Of a stretch of DNA of 64,000 nucleotides, positions 25,173 to 33,746 are shown piece by piece. Each line of letters opens with the position of its first letter. The stretch's first letter is position 1. The notes under the pieces were generated by a model that ran no database searches, had not been told where the DNA came from, and saw only the letters and a list, made by a program, of their open reading frames with translations. Position numbers and translations under genes: made by a program. Source of the stretch: Kitasatospora sp. GP82 (GTDB lineage Bacteria > Actinomycetota > Actinomycetes > Streptomycetales > Streptomycetaceae); contig NZ_JARZAJ010000002.1 in the NCBI RefSeq assembly GCF_029892105.1, forward strand, positions 62,001 to 126,000, in the 5' to 3' direction.

Positions 25173-26792
25173 ATGCGGGTCGAAGACGGTGTGGACACCG
25201 AGGTGGTCGCGGCCGCGCGCGCCGGTGACGAGCAGGCCCGGGACCGGCTGATAGCCGGACATCTGCCGTTGGTCTACAACGTCGTCGGCCGCGCGATGAA
25301 CGGGCATCCGGACGTGGACGACGTCGTGCAGGAGACCATGATCCGCGTGGTGAACGGGCTCGGGGGCCTGCGGGACCTGTCCTCGTTCCGCTCCTGGCTG
25401 GTGGCGGTCGCGATGAACGAGGTGCGCCGCTGCTGGTCCGCCCGGCGGACCGGGTCCGTCTCCGCCTTGGACGGGATGGAGAAACTCGCCGACCCCGCCG
25501 GGGACTTCGTCGGGCTGACGGTGCTGCGCCTCGGCCTGTCCGGGCAACGCCGCGAGATCGCCGAGGCGACCCGCTGGCTGGACGAGCACGACCGGGACCT
25601 GCTGTCCCTCTGGTGGCAGGAGGCGGCGGGCCGGCTCACCCGAGCGGAGCTGGCGACGGCGATGGAACTGTCCCCGCAGCACGCGGCCGTGCGGGTCCAG
25701 CGTATGAAGGAGCAACTCGAGCTCAGCCGCACAGTGATACGGGCGCTCGCCGCCACTCCGCGCTGCCCGGGGCTGGACGAAGTCGTCGCCGCCTGGGACG
25801 GGCGGCCGAGCGCGCTGTGGCGTAAGCGGATCGCGCGGCACACCCGTTCCTGTCCCGAGTGCTCGGGCCTCGGCCGGGACCTCGTGCCGGCCGAGGGGCT
25901 GCTCGCCGGCCTCGTTCTGGTGGTCCCGCTGCACGGCTTCGCCGCCCACGGCTCGCTCGCCGGCTGGCCTGCGGCACCCACCACCCACGCGGCTTCCGGC
26001 TCCGGCGGCACTCCTGCCGCTACGCCTCACCCGCTGGCCCCGGCCGCGCAGTTCCCCGCACACGGGTCGCCGGGCCCCTACCAGCCCTCCCCCGGCAGGT
26101 CCCACTCCGGCGGAGCGGATCGGGCGGGCGACTCCCATGCGAACGGCACGTGGCGCGGCACGAGCCGGCGGCTGCGGCATGGCGCGCAACTGGCCGGCAC
26201 GCTCGCCGTCGCCGTCGCCGTACTCGGCGTCGTCCGCGCGCTCCCGGATCAGGCCGGCACGCCGCGGACCGCCGCACCTGTCTCCGTCCCGTCGACCGAG
26301 ACGGCCACGGCCCTCGCCACACCGCTGCCGGTACAGGCCACGACCACCTCCGCCGGACCGACGCCCAGCTCGACTCCCTCCAGCACACCGACCGCCACCG
26401 CCCCGGCGCGGAGCCTCGAACAGCAACTCATCGACCTGATCAACGCCGAGCGAGCCAAGAACGGGTGTCGAGCGCTGCACGTCGACCCGAACCTGCACAC
26501 CGCCGCCCAGCAGCACTCGCAGGACATGGCCACTCAGCACTACTTCGACCACGTCGACCAGCAGGGCCGCCATGCAGACGGCCGGATCACCGCGGCCGGG
26601 TACCAGTGGAGCCGGTGGGGCGAGAACCTCGACCGGAACACCAAGGCACCCGCTGCCGTACTGAACGACTGGTTGGACGGCGCGATCCACCAACAGAACA
26701 TCCTCGACTGCCAGTTCACCGACGCCGGGGTCGGCATCGCCCCCGCGACCGGCGGTCGGCTGTGGACCCTCGACCTCGCCGCGCCCCGCTGA
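25173..26792 (+). CDS. ECF-type sigma factor fused to a TM segment and extracellular CAP domain
   Basis: One uninterrupted 539-aa frame. Residues ~10-90 are sigma region 2 (AGDEQARDRLIAGHLPLVYN, DDVVQETMIRVV, FRSWLVAVAMNEVRR); ~140-187 is region 4 (LSPQHAAVRVQRMKEQL). A His223-x3-Cys227-x2-Cys230 motif (RHTRSCPECSGL) resembles a zinc-binding anti-sigma element. A hydrophobic patch lies at 243-258, a Pro/Ser/Gly linker, a TM helix at ~340-356, and a CAP domain at ~414-539 (INAERAKNGCRALHVDPNL, HSQDMATQHYFDHV, GENLDRN). It is therefore predicted to be a membrane-tethered sigma factor with an outside sensor. The GTG/ATG at 25173 follows GGAGAG. Confidence 0.9.
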   Translation: MRVEDGVDTEVVAAARAGDEQARDRLIAGHLPLVYNVVGRAMNGHPDVDDVVQETMIRVVNGLGGLRDLSSFRSWLVAVAMNEVRRCWSARRTGSVSALDGMEKLADPAGDFVGLTVLRLGLSGQRREIAEATRWLDEHDRDLLSLWWQEAAGRLTRAELATAMELSPQHAAVRVQRMKEQLELSRTVIRALAATPRCPGLDEVVAAWDGRPSALWRKRIARHTRSCPECSGLGRDLVPAEGLLAGLVLVVPLHGFAAHGSLAGWPAAPTTHAASGSGGTPAATPHPLAPAAQFPAHGSPGPYQPSPGRSHSGGADRAGDSHANGTWRGTSRRLRHGAQLAGTLAVAVAVLGVVRALPDQAGTPRTAAPVSVPSTETATALATPLPVQATTTSAGPTPSSTPSSTPTATAPARSLEQQLIDLINAERAKNGCRALHVDPNLHTAAQQHSQDMATQHYFDHVDQQGRHADGRITAAGYQWSRWGENLDRNTKAPAAVLNDWLDGAIHQQNILDCQFTDAGVGIAPATGGRLWTLDLAAPR

Positions 26793-26816
26793 CCGCGCCC
26801 GAGTCCGCAGGCGCCC

Positions 26817-26933
26817 TCGGAAAGCGTGTTGGGGGCAACCCCTCACGAGTTCGAATCCCGCATCCTCCGCCTCTGCCCGCCGGGCAGCTCGAAGGCCCCG
26901 ACCGCCCGGCGGTTTCCAGCGGTCGGGGCCTTC
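26817..26933 (+). repeat. att-like unit 6: tRNA-Ser(GGA) 3' fragment and hairpin, no arm
   Basis: The core is 26817-26871 with C for T at its second base and CCCGC in the T-stem. It begins only ~25 bp after the sigma-CAP stop codon, so the arm region found upstream of the other cores is missing, perhaps replaced by the gene's end. The hairpin is at 26891-26933 and a half-arm GGTTGCAG begins at 26943. Confidence 0.8.
26891..26933 (+). terminator. Hairpin after att-like core 6
   Basis: GAAGGCCCCGACCGC pairs with GCGGTCGGGGCCTTC (15 bp) around a 13-nt loop. Compared with hairpin 3 the loop is enlarged by an internal insertion. Confidence 0.7.
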
Positions 26934-27063
26934 GCCGTTCCGTGGTTGCAGCGTGGAACGCGATCGACAGCACGGCCGGCCCCGTCCCCTGGTGAAACCG
27001 GGCCGAGGCCGCTGAAACCGAGCTGAGGCCGCGCTGAAACCCGCGCGCCGCAACCTCTGTTCC

Positions 27064-28056
27064 ATGAACACGACGACATCCCGAACCGCGATCGAGGTCT
27101 CCGGTCTCCGCAAGACCTACGGCAAGCAGGTCGTCCTCGACGGCATCGGCTTCGAGGTCCAGGAAGGGACGGTCTTCTCGCTGCTGGGCCCGAACGGCGC
27201 CGGCAAGACCACCACCGTGCAGATCCTCACGACGCTGCACGCTCCTGACGGCGGCGCCGCGAGCATCATGGGCCACGACACCGTCCGCGAGGCCGATGCG
27301 GTCCGCCGGACGATCGGCGTCACCGGCCAGTTCTCGGCCGTCGACACCCTCCTCACCGGCGAGGAGAACCTCCAGCTGATGGCCGACCTGCACCACTTCG
27401 ACCGGAAGAAGGGCCGCCGCCGCGTCGCGGAGCTGCTGGAGCAGTTCGACCTCGTCGACGCCCGCAAGAAGCCCCCGGCGCAGTACTCCGGCGGTATGAA
27501 GCGCCGGCTGGACCTGGCGATGACCCTGGTCGCCAAGCCGCGCGTGATCTTCCTGGACGAGCCGACCACCGGCCTGGACCCACGCAGCCGCCGAAGCATG
27601 TGGCAGGCGATCCGCGAGCTCGTCGACGGGGGTGTCACCGTCTTCCTGACGACCCAGTACCTGGAGGAGGCCGACCAGCTCGCCGATCGCATCGCCGTGC
27701 TGAACGGCGGAAGCATCGTCGCGCACGGTACGTCCGCCGAGCTCAAGCAGCTCATCCCCGGCAGCCACGTCCGGCTGCACTTCGCCGACGCGAACGAGCT
27801 CGCCCTGGCCGCCTCGGCCTTCCGAGGCTCCAGCCGCGACGACGCGGGCCTGACCCTGAGCGTTCCCAGCGACGGGAGCATCGGGTCCCTGCGAACGGTG
27901 CTGGACCGGGTCGAGGACTCCTCGATCGACGCCCAGCAGCTCACCGTCCACACCCCCGACCTCGACGACGTCTTCTTCGCCCTGACCGGCGAGGCTCCCG
28001 CGGCGACCGGGACGACCGGCATGACCGACACGACCGAGAAGGCGGCGACCCGATGA
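27064..28056 (+). CDS. DrrA-type ABC transporter ATP-binding protein
   Basis: A 330-aa daunorubicin-resistance-type ATPase: Walker A GPNGAGKTTT, Q-loop TGQFSAVDTLLTGEENLQLM (a DrrA hallmark), signature YSGGMKRRLDLAMTLV, Walker B VIFLDEPTTGLDPRSR, switch TTQYLEEADQLADR, and the extended C-terminal DUF4162 regulatory domain (VRLHFADANELA onward). It powers export of hydrophobic drugs or lipids. Its stop overlaps the permease start (ATGA). Confidence 0.96.
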   Translation: MNTTTSRTAIEVSGLRKTYGKQVVLDGIGFEVQEGTVFSLLGPNGAGKTTTVQILTTLHAPDGGAASIMGHDTVREADAVRRTIGVTGQFSAVDTLLTGEENLQLMADLHHFDRKKGRRRVAELLEQFDLVDARKKPPAQYSGGMKRRLDLAMTLVAKPRVIFLDEPTTGLDPRSRRSMWQAIRELVDGGVTVFLTTQYLEEADQLADRIAVLNGGSIVAHGTSAELKQLIPGSHVRLHFADANELALAASAFRGSSRDDAGLTLSVPSDGSIGSLRTVLDRVEDSSIDAQQLTVHTPDLDDVFFALTGEAPAATGTTGMTDTTEKAATR

Positions 28057-28814
28057 GCACCGCGAGCCACACCCTCCGCGACACCCGCACGATGTTCCGC
28101 CGGGACACCAGGCTGTCCCTGCGCAACCCGATGATGACGATCAGCGGCATCATCAGCCCGATCGTCATGTTCCTCCTGCTGAACTACGTCTTCGGCGGCG
28201 CCGTCGCCACCGGCGGCAGGTACGTCGACTACCTGGTCCCCGGCATCCTCGTGATGGCCGTCGGCTCGGGCGCGGCGACCACCGCCGTGAACCTGTCGGC
28301 CGATGTCCACGAGGGCATCGTCGCCCGGTTCCGCACCATGGCGATCGCCCGCTCGGCGATCCTCGGCGGGACGGTGGCCGGCTCGGTGATCAGGACCCTG
28401 ATCAGCCTCACGCTGATCACCGGCGCGGCCCTCGCCGTGGGCTTCCGCCCGCACGGCAACGCGCTGGCCTGGTGCGGCGCTGCGGGCCTGCTGGCCCTGG
28501 CCGCCTTCGCCCTGACCTGGATCGCGGTCGGCATCGGCATCATCGCCAAGACCGCCGCCGGTGCGAACAGCCTGACACTGCCCTTCCAGTTCCTGCTCCC
28601 GTTCCTGTCCAGCGCGTTCGTCAGCCCGGCGACGATGCCGAGCGGCCTGCGCTGGTTCGCCGACAACAACCCCTACACCCACATCATCGACACGCTGCGC
28701 GGCCTGCTCCTGGGCGGCCCGATCGGCAGCCACGCGGCCTGGGCCGTCGGCTGGTCGCTCGCGATCGCGCTCCTCGGCTTCGCGTGGGCTAGGTCCGCGT
28801 TCGAGAAGGCCTGA
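28053..28814 (+). CDS. DrrB-type ABC-2 permease
   Basis: A 253-aa membrane protein with six predicted helices and the ABC-2 signature region (FRTMAIARSAILGGTVAGS, ADNNPYTHIIDTLRGLLLG). It is the membrane partner of the upstream DrrA-type ATPase, whose 3' end it overlaps by 4 bp. Its own 3' end overlaps the convergent BTAD regulator gene by 26 bp, so the two transcripts are antisense to each other there. Confidence 0.94.
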   Translation: MSTASHTLRDTRTMFRRDTRLSLRNPMMTISGIISPIVMFLLLNYVFGGAVATGGRYVDYLVPGILVMAVGSGAATTAVNLSADVHEGIVARFRTMAIARSAILGGTVAGSVIRTLISLTLITGAALAVGFRPHGNALAWCGAAGLLALAAFALTWIAVGIGIIAKTAAGANSLTLPFQFLLPFLSSAFVSPATMPSGLRWFADNNPYTHIIDTLRGLLLGGPIGSHAAWAVGWSLAIALLGFAWARSAFEKA

Positions 28815-31800
28815 CCGACAGGAGCGCCAGGGCCGCCTCCCTGAGCGAGTCACGACTCAGACCGGCATACTCCGAGACGGCATCGGAGTAGGCCGGTCCG
28901 TCGGCGTTCTCGGCGTCCTGACGGGCCGTCTGCGGCCGCATCGTCGGCTGGAAGCCGCACACGAACCGGAACCGCTCGGCCAAGGCGATCATTCTGGCGC
29001 CGGAGCGCCTGGTCGCCTCGGACTGGATGTCGGCCATGCCGAGCGCGAGAAGCATCGCTCCGCAGACCGGGATGGCACCCGGCGACGACGGCGACGCAGC
29101 CTCCGGCGAGGACAGCAGCGCGTCGAGGAACCGTGGCAGATCCCTGACGATGTCCTGCACCGCGTCGATCCGACCGTGCCGGGCGTGCGCGGCGACCGCG
29201 ACGGAGAGGATCTCCGACGCCCCGGGATCGGGGATCGGATCGAGCCGGAAGAACCGGCTCTCGTCGTTTCCCAGGCGCCCGGCGCACCGGCGCCACAGGG
29301 CCAGTCCTTCCTCGATCCGGCCACGGGCCAGCTGGATCTCGGCCCGGACGCCGAGACTGAACGTCTGCACGCCCCGCGACTCGTCCTGCCGGCCCTGGGC
29401 CGCCAGCTCCAGCCAGCGCTCGGCCTCGTCGACGTCGCCGACCTGGAGGTTGCCCATGACCATGCCCCACCGGATGCCGACGGTGTCGGACCAGTGGCCC
29501 AGCTGCTCGGTCGCGTCCATCGCGGTGTGCATGTGGTGCAGGGCTTCGGCGCCCCTCCCGGCTTCCAGATACAGCTCGCCCAGACGGGAGTGGACGACGA
29601 TGCCGAGCCAGGGCGTGCCGAGGGCGTCGACGGCACCGCGCATCCGCTTCGCCGCCTCCAGCGCCTGCTCGGACTCACCCTGGCCGGCCAGCAGATAGCT
29701 GGTGATGCCGTTGGCGATCCCGGCCAGCAACGGCTGGTCGCTTTCGCAGAGCTCGAAGAGCCTGACCGCGACGTCGGCGCGCGGTTCGATGACGGTCCGG
29801 AAGACGTGCGCCATCGCCCGGGCCAGGGAGTCCGGCGGGGCCGGCGGCAGACGGCGGAGCGTGGCGAGGTGGCGAAGGGCGTTCTGCGGGTTGGTGAAGA
29901 ACGAGTGGATGGCGCAGAAGGTCGCGGCGGCCCGGGCCACGTCGACGGACCCCGGCTCCGGCCGGTAGTGGGACAGGAACCAGGACGTCTCCTCGGCCAC
30001 CGCGGCGACGCGGCCGAGATTGGACTCGACGGTCCAGGTCGAGCAGAGGACCGCCGTCGCGGCGGCGACCGCCGCGCCGTCGTCACGGGCGAGGCCGTGG
30101 CGCAGGGCCGACAGGAGGTTGTCCTGCTCGGGTTGGATGACGTCCAGGGCCCCCCGCAGATCCGCCCCGAACACCTCCTCGTGGTGCCGGAGCCCGAAGT
30201 CCCCGGCCCAGCACAGGAGTCCACCGACGGCGGCCTCCGTCTCCCCGGCCTCCTCCCGCAGGGCGCTGCTGAACTCCCGCACGGTCTCCAGCATGCGGAA
30301 CCTGGCACCTGACGGCTGATCGGCGACCTTGAGGAGCGACTGGTCCACGAGGTGTTCCAGGGTGTCCAGGACGTCGTCACCGCACAGGTACTGGGCCGCG
30401 TCGGCGGTGAAGCCGCCCGGAAAGACGGACAGCGCACGCATCGCGGCCTGGTCGCCGGGGGTGAGGAGGTTCCAGCTCCAGTCGACCACGGCCTGCAGAG
30501 TCCTGTGACGCTCCGGGGCGTCGCGGGCCCCGCCGCGCAGGAGGGAGAACCGGTTCTCCAGGCGCCGGGCGATGTCGGCGACCGACATGACGCGGATTCG
30601 CGCGGCCGCCAGTTCGACGGCCAGCGGGAGCCCGTCGAGGCGGCGACAGAGCTCCTCGACGACGTCGCGCGCAAGGACGGCGTCCGGTCTCGCGGCTCGC
30701 GCGCGCTGCTCGAAGAGCTTGACGGTCGTCGGCAGCGACAGCTCCGGGAGCTGGAAGACCGACTCGGAGAGAAGGCCCAGCGGGGTGCGGGTCGTGGTCA
30801 GGATGCCGAGATCCCTGGTCCGGGAGACCAGGGCCCGCACGAGCTCGGCGGCGCCGCGCGTGACGTGCTCGCAGTTGTCGAGGATCAGCAGCGCCGTCCC
30901 CGACCCCAGCACCTCGGCGATCCTCCCGACGTCGTCGACGGGACCGGGTATCCCCATCGGTCCCGCGCCCTGGGCGCCGATCGCGGAGGCGACCTCGGCG
31001 GCCACCTCGTCGTCCGCCGCGACCCTGGCGAGCTCGACGAAGTGGACGATGCGGTGTTCGGTCCGCCGCGCGACGACGTGGGCGAGCCGTGTCTTCCCGA
31101 GCCCGCCGGGGCCCACGATGGACGCCACCCGCGACGTCCTCAGCAACTCGACGACGGCGGCGACTTCCTCGTCCCTGCCGAGGAGGGGATTGGGCTCGTG
31201 GACGACGCCGTGCCGGACCGGCGGAGCCTCGTTCTGCAGGAGCTGCCGGTAAACCGCCTGGAGCGCGACGCCGGGTTCGGTTCCGAGCTCGTCACGGAGC
31301 TCGCGACGGTAGCCGTCGTAGGTGGTCAGGGCTTTCGACGGACCCTGAGTCGCAGCCTCGGCGTGCAGCAACTCGACCAGGATCTCCTCGTCGCGGGGGC
31401 TCTCCCGCAGCAGCGCGCCCAGTGTCTCGTACGCCTCGGCGTACCGGCCGAGCCCGGCCAGTGCGAGCCCCCGAGCCTTCGCGAGGCGCCGGTACGTCGC
31501 GGCCCTCTGACGCCTGAGTGTCGCCAGCGGGTCGTCCGACTCCGCGTCGTCCACCGGTCTGCCGTCCCACAGGGCGATCCCCGCCTCGGCGCGATCGAGC
31601 GCGGCGCGGTGATCACCGGCGCGGGCCGCCCTGGCGGTCTCGGCGACAGCGACGAGCACGGCAGCGGCGTCGACCTGTCCCTCGCCGACCCCGAGCCGAT
31701 AGCCGCTGGGCGTGCTGACGATGACCTCGGCCCCGAGCTGCGCCCGCGCCCGCGAGACCAGAACCTGCACCGCCTTCGTCGGATTCTCCGGCATCCTGTC

Positions 31801-31947
31801 CGGCCACAGTCCCTCGACGAGCAGCGCCGTGCTGCACCCGGTCCGCAGATCGTCGGCGAGCAGCGCGAGCAGCCCGCGGATGCGCGGACTGGTGACCTCC
31901 CGGCCACGGAAGGACACGCGGGACAGAAGCATCAGGTCGGTGGCCAC
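28789..31947 (-). CDS. AfsR/BTAD-type regulator with NB-ARC-like ATPase and TPR region
   Basis: A 1052-aa protein. Residues ~1-95 are an OmpR-like winged helix (LWPDRMPENPTKAVQVLVSR), ~100-245 the BTAD domain (ATYRRLAKARGLALAGLGRY, LRDELGTEPGVALQAVYRQL), then an AP/NB-ARC ATPase with P-loop VGPGGLGKTRLA and Walker B TALLILDNCEH, and a long C-terminal helical repeat region. This matches the large SARP-type activators of secondary metabolism and transport. It is convergent with drrAB-like genes, its likely target. A perfect 23-bp inverted repeat begins 14 bp upstream of its start. Confidence 0.93.
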   Translation of the reverse strand: MATDLMLLSRVSFRGREVTSPRIRGLLALLADDLRTGCSTALLVEGLWPDRMPENPTKAVQVLVSRARAQLGAEVIVSTPSGYRLGVGEGQVDAAAVLVAVAETARAARAGDHRAALDRAEAGIALWDGRPVDDAESDDPLATLRRQRAATYRRLAKARGLALAGLGRYAEAYETLGALLRESPRDEEILVELLHAEAATQGPSKALTTYDGYRRELRDELGTEPGVALQAVYRQLLQNEAPPVRHGVVHEPNPLLGRDEEVAAVVELLRTSRVASIVGPGGLGKTRLAHVVARRTEHRIVHFVELARVAADDEVAAEVASAIGAQGAGPMGIPGPVDDVGRIAEVLGSGTALLILDNCEHVTRGAAELVRALVSRTRDLGILTTTRTPLGLLSESVFQLPELSLPTTVKLFEQRARAARPDAVLARDVVEELCRRLDGLPLAVELAAARIRVMSVADIARRLENRFSLLRGGARDAPERHRTLQAVVDWSWNLLTPGDQAAMRALSVFPGGFTADAAQYLCGDDVLDTLEHLVDQSLLKVADQPSGARFRMLETVREFSSALREEAGETEAAVGGLLCWAGDFGLRHHEEVFGADLRGALDVIQPEQDNLLSALRHGLARDDGAAVAAATAVLCSTWTVESNLGRVAAVAEETSWFLSHYRPEPGSVDVARAAATFCAIHSFFTNPQNALRHLATLRRLPPAPPDSLARAMAHVFRTVIEPRADVAVRLFELCESDQPLLAGIANGITSYLLAGQGESEQALEAAKRMRGAVDALGTPWLGIVVHSRLGELYLEAGRGAEALHHMHTAMDATEQLGHWSDTVGIRWGMVMGNLQVGDVDEAERWLELAAQGRQDESRGVQTFSLGVRAEIQLARGRIEEGLALWRRCAGRLGNDESRFFRLDPIPDPGASEILSVAVAAHARHGRIDAVQDIVRDLPRFLDALLSSPEAASPSSPGAIPVCGAMLLALGMADIQSEATRRSGARMIALAERFRFVCGFQPTMRPQTARQDAENADGPAYSDAVSEYAGLSRDSLREAALALLSVRPSRTRT

Positions 31948-31960
31948 CGGGCGATCTTAA

Positions 31961-32019
31961 GACCGACCGGCAGTAGGGAGCGCGGGTCAAGGAGCGGCGC
32001 TCCCTACTGCCGGTCGGTC
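31961..32019. promoter_or_regulatory. Perfect 23-bp inverted repeat upstream of the BTAD regulator
   Basis: The arms 31961-31983 and 31997-32019 are exact reverse complements (outermost bases GACCGACCGGCAGTAGGG) around a 13-nt centre. They lie 14 bp upstream of the regulator's start codon. In RNA this would be a very stable leader hairpin; in DNA it could be a regulator operator. No downstream U-run is present, and similar short terminal inverted repeats could also come from a small mobile element. Confidence 0.7.
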
Positions 32020-32116
32020 CAAGTGCCGGACCATCGGGCGAGCGGTGCCCGTGACCCATGAGCGAGTTCGTCGATCCCGAGAACCCGGACGGGATCGTCA
32101 ACGAGCGCCTGCCTAT

Positions 32117-32145
32117 GGTGGTCCGGGCCTTCGTCGTTCACCGCC
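32117..32145 (+). repeat. Degenerate right-boundary remnant of the att-like series
   Basis: The sequence GGTCCGGGCCTTCGTCGTT followed by CACCGC matches the 3' half of hairpin 1 and its flank (GTCCGGGCCTTCGTCGTTTC at 7075-7094) almost exactly, but no 5' stem half or tRNA core precedes it. It probably marks a seventh, decayed junction, making the drrAB/BTAD genes the sixth module. Confidence 0.55.
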
Positions 32146-32166
32146 TCACCGCGATCCGGTGATGCC

Positions 32167-33675
32167 TCAGCTGTTCAGGTGCCCGAGTACGGATCGCACC
32201 GCGCGCTCCACGGCGTCGCGTGCCTGCTCGGTGTGGTCGATCGTGTCGAACCCGTGGTGGCCGAGCGGCACGTCGACCACCTCGATATTGGCCTTGCAGT
32301 CATTGGCAGCGGTCATGAACTCCTCGACCGTCGCTGCGATCTCCGCCTGCTCCAGCCCCACCCGGGTCAGCACGACCGGGAGTTGACCCGCCGAGCCCAC
32401 CGTGGCCGCGGGGCGGAACCGGGAGTCCACAAGCCCCCACCAGCTCGGCAGCGGCGCGAGTATGGGATAGCTCGCCGCCAGGCACCGCAGCCACGGCGGG
32501 GGCGCCGAGAGCCAGTCCGCCGACAGCAGCCCGCCCCCGGAGAAGAACCACAGCGCGACGCGTTCCCCGTCGACACGCGGATCGGCCCGTACGAGCTCGA
32601 CCGCTGCGGCGACGTCCTCGGCAGCGCGCGGGTAGTCGGCGAGGCCGTGCAGCCGGTGATCCAGCGTCGCACCGACCGCTCCCAGGCTCGCCGCGTACCG
32701 GCCGTAGCCGACGTAGGAGGGCCAGTCCCGCGGCGTGGGCTGCAGGTCGGCGGGAATCGGGCCGCCATGGACGAACACGATCGCCGGACGAGGGTGGTCG
32801 GCGTCCGGCAGATGGAGATCGACCCGTCCCACCCGTTCGCGAGGCCGCTCCGAGACATCCATGAGGAAGGGCTGGAGGTGTGCCTGCTGCCTGCCCTCCG
32901 AAGCCGCCACCCGGTGCCCTTCCCCTGCGGCGGCCCGCAGCAGCACCTCGGCCAGCTCGTCGGGGGCGGAGAGCATCGGCCAGTGCCCGGTGTCGAGATC
33001 GAAGAAGCTCACCCGGGGGTCGGCGAGCGCCTGGAACTGCGGCAGCCCCGATTTCACCAGCGTCTCGACCACGGTGATGCTCGACCCGTTGGCGGTGCAG
33101 AAGACGCCGGTGATCGGCAGCCCGGAGGCCGCACCCGACAGTCGGAGCGGCCGGGTGAGCGTGCCCGACGGCTGTGGTGCGGCCAGGCGGTCCAGCCGTG
33201 CCAGCGCGTCCGCGGGGATGCCCGCGATGCTGCCCCAGCGCTGCCACTCGCCGAGCGGCGGCGGGATCCGCCAGTCGCCCTCCGCCTGATCGGCCCGGTG
33301 CCGCAGCCGGTCGCGGACCACCTGGTCGGGCACCAGTGCCAGAGCCGAGTCACCGTCCCGGGGCATACCCGCATCCAGGTAGACGATCCGCGCGATCCGC
33401 TCCGGACGCCGGTCGGCGGCGCCCAGCACCGGATGGATACCGTAGCCGTGGCCGACGACCACCACCTCCGGCGCGTCGACCTGGTCGATCAGCCGCACCA
33501 GATCCCCGATGTGCGTCTCCAAGTCCGTGTCCGGCCCCGCCAGATGGCGACGCTCCCCCATGCCCGTGAGCGTCACCGGACACACCTCGGCCCCCGACTC
33601 CCGCAGCCGGACCGCCACTTCCTCCCACACCCAGCCCCCGGTAAAGCTCTCCGACACCAACACGAACACCGTCAT
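32167..33675 (-). CDS. Fused tandem alpha/beta hydrolase; N-terminal domain lacks the nucleophile
   Basis: A 502-aa protein. Residues ~1-250 resemble EstC/SABP2-like hydrolases (MTVFVLVSESFTGGWVWEEV, LTGMGERRHLAG), but the nucleophile elbow reads VVVGHGYGIHP, Gly replacing Ser. Residues ~285-502 form a second hydrolase of the esterase/dienelactone-hydrolase type, with VFVHGGP, LWFFSGGGLLSADW (probable Ser) and PLGHHGFD (His). GAGGAGG precedes the ATG at 33675. It is divergent from a MerR gene across a palindromic operator. The C-terminal domain is likely catalytic, the N-terminal possibly binding only. Confidence 0.88.
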   Translation of the reverse strand: MTVFVLVSESFTGGWVWEEVAVRLRESGAEVCPVTLTGMGERRHLAGPDTDLETHIGDLVRLIDQVDAPEVVVVGHGYGIHPVLGAADRRPERIARIVYLDAGMPRDGDSALALVPDQVVRDRLRHRADQAEGDWRIPPPLGEWQRWGSIAGIPADALARLDRLAAPQPSGTLTRPLRLSGAASGLPITGVFCTANGSSITVVETLVKSGLPQFQALADPRVSFFDLDTGHWPMLSAPDELAEVLLRAAAGEGHRVAASEGRQQAHLQPFLMDVSERPRERVGRVDLHLPDADHPRPAIVFVHGGPIPADLQPTPRDWPSYVGYGRYAASLGAVGATLDHRLHGLADYPRAAEDVAAAVELVRADPRVDGERVALWFFSGGGLLSADWLSAPPPWLRCLAASYPILAPLPSWWGLVDSRFRPAATVGSAGQLPVVLTRVGLEQAEIAATVEEFMTAANDCKANIEVVDVPLGHHGFDTIDHTEQARDAVERAVRSVLGHLNS

Positions 33676-33746
33676 AGCCGCCTCCTCGCACACCTCGGTC
33701 CGCGCGGCCGGCCTCACAGGCCGCCCGCGCACACCAGTACGGTAGG

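Larger units (their letters stand above)
6878..32145 (+). mobile_element. Putative tRNA-Ser accretion array of integrase-less modules
   Basis: This span carries six direct copies of a tRNA-Ser(GGA) 3' fragment and a degenerate seventh boundary. They separate six gene modules of 2.2 to about 5.3 kb. Left of each core (except the last) is a conserved arm region; right of each is a terminator-like hairpin. That arm-core-arm order is what tandem site-specific insertions at one tRNA gene would leave, each insertion placing its own arms on either side of a shared core. No integrase, relaxase or replication gene lies inside. The intact tRNA gene is not in the window. The repeats are directly visible; the accretion reading is inference. 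Confidence 0.5.

Noticed and set aside
24711-27113. 800-aa minus-strand open frame across the sigma-CAP gene
   Set aside because: Low-complexity shadow; the plus strand has sigma and CAP motifs in a coherent order.
30352-32061. 569-aa plus-strand open frame opposite the BTAD regulator
   Set aside because: Antisense shadow of the BTAD/NB-ARC protein.
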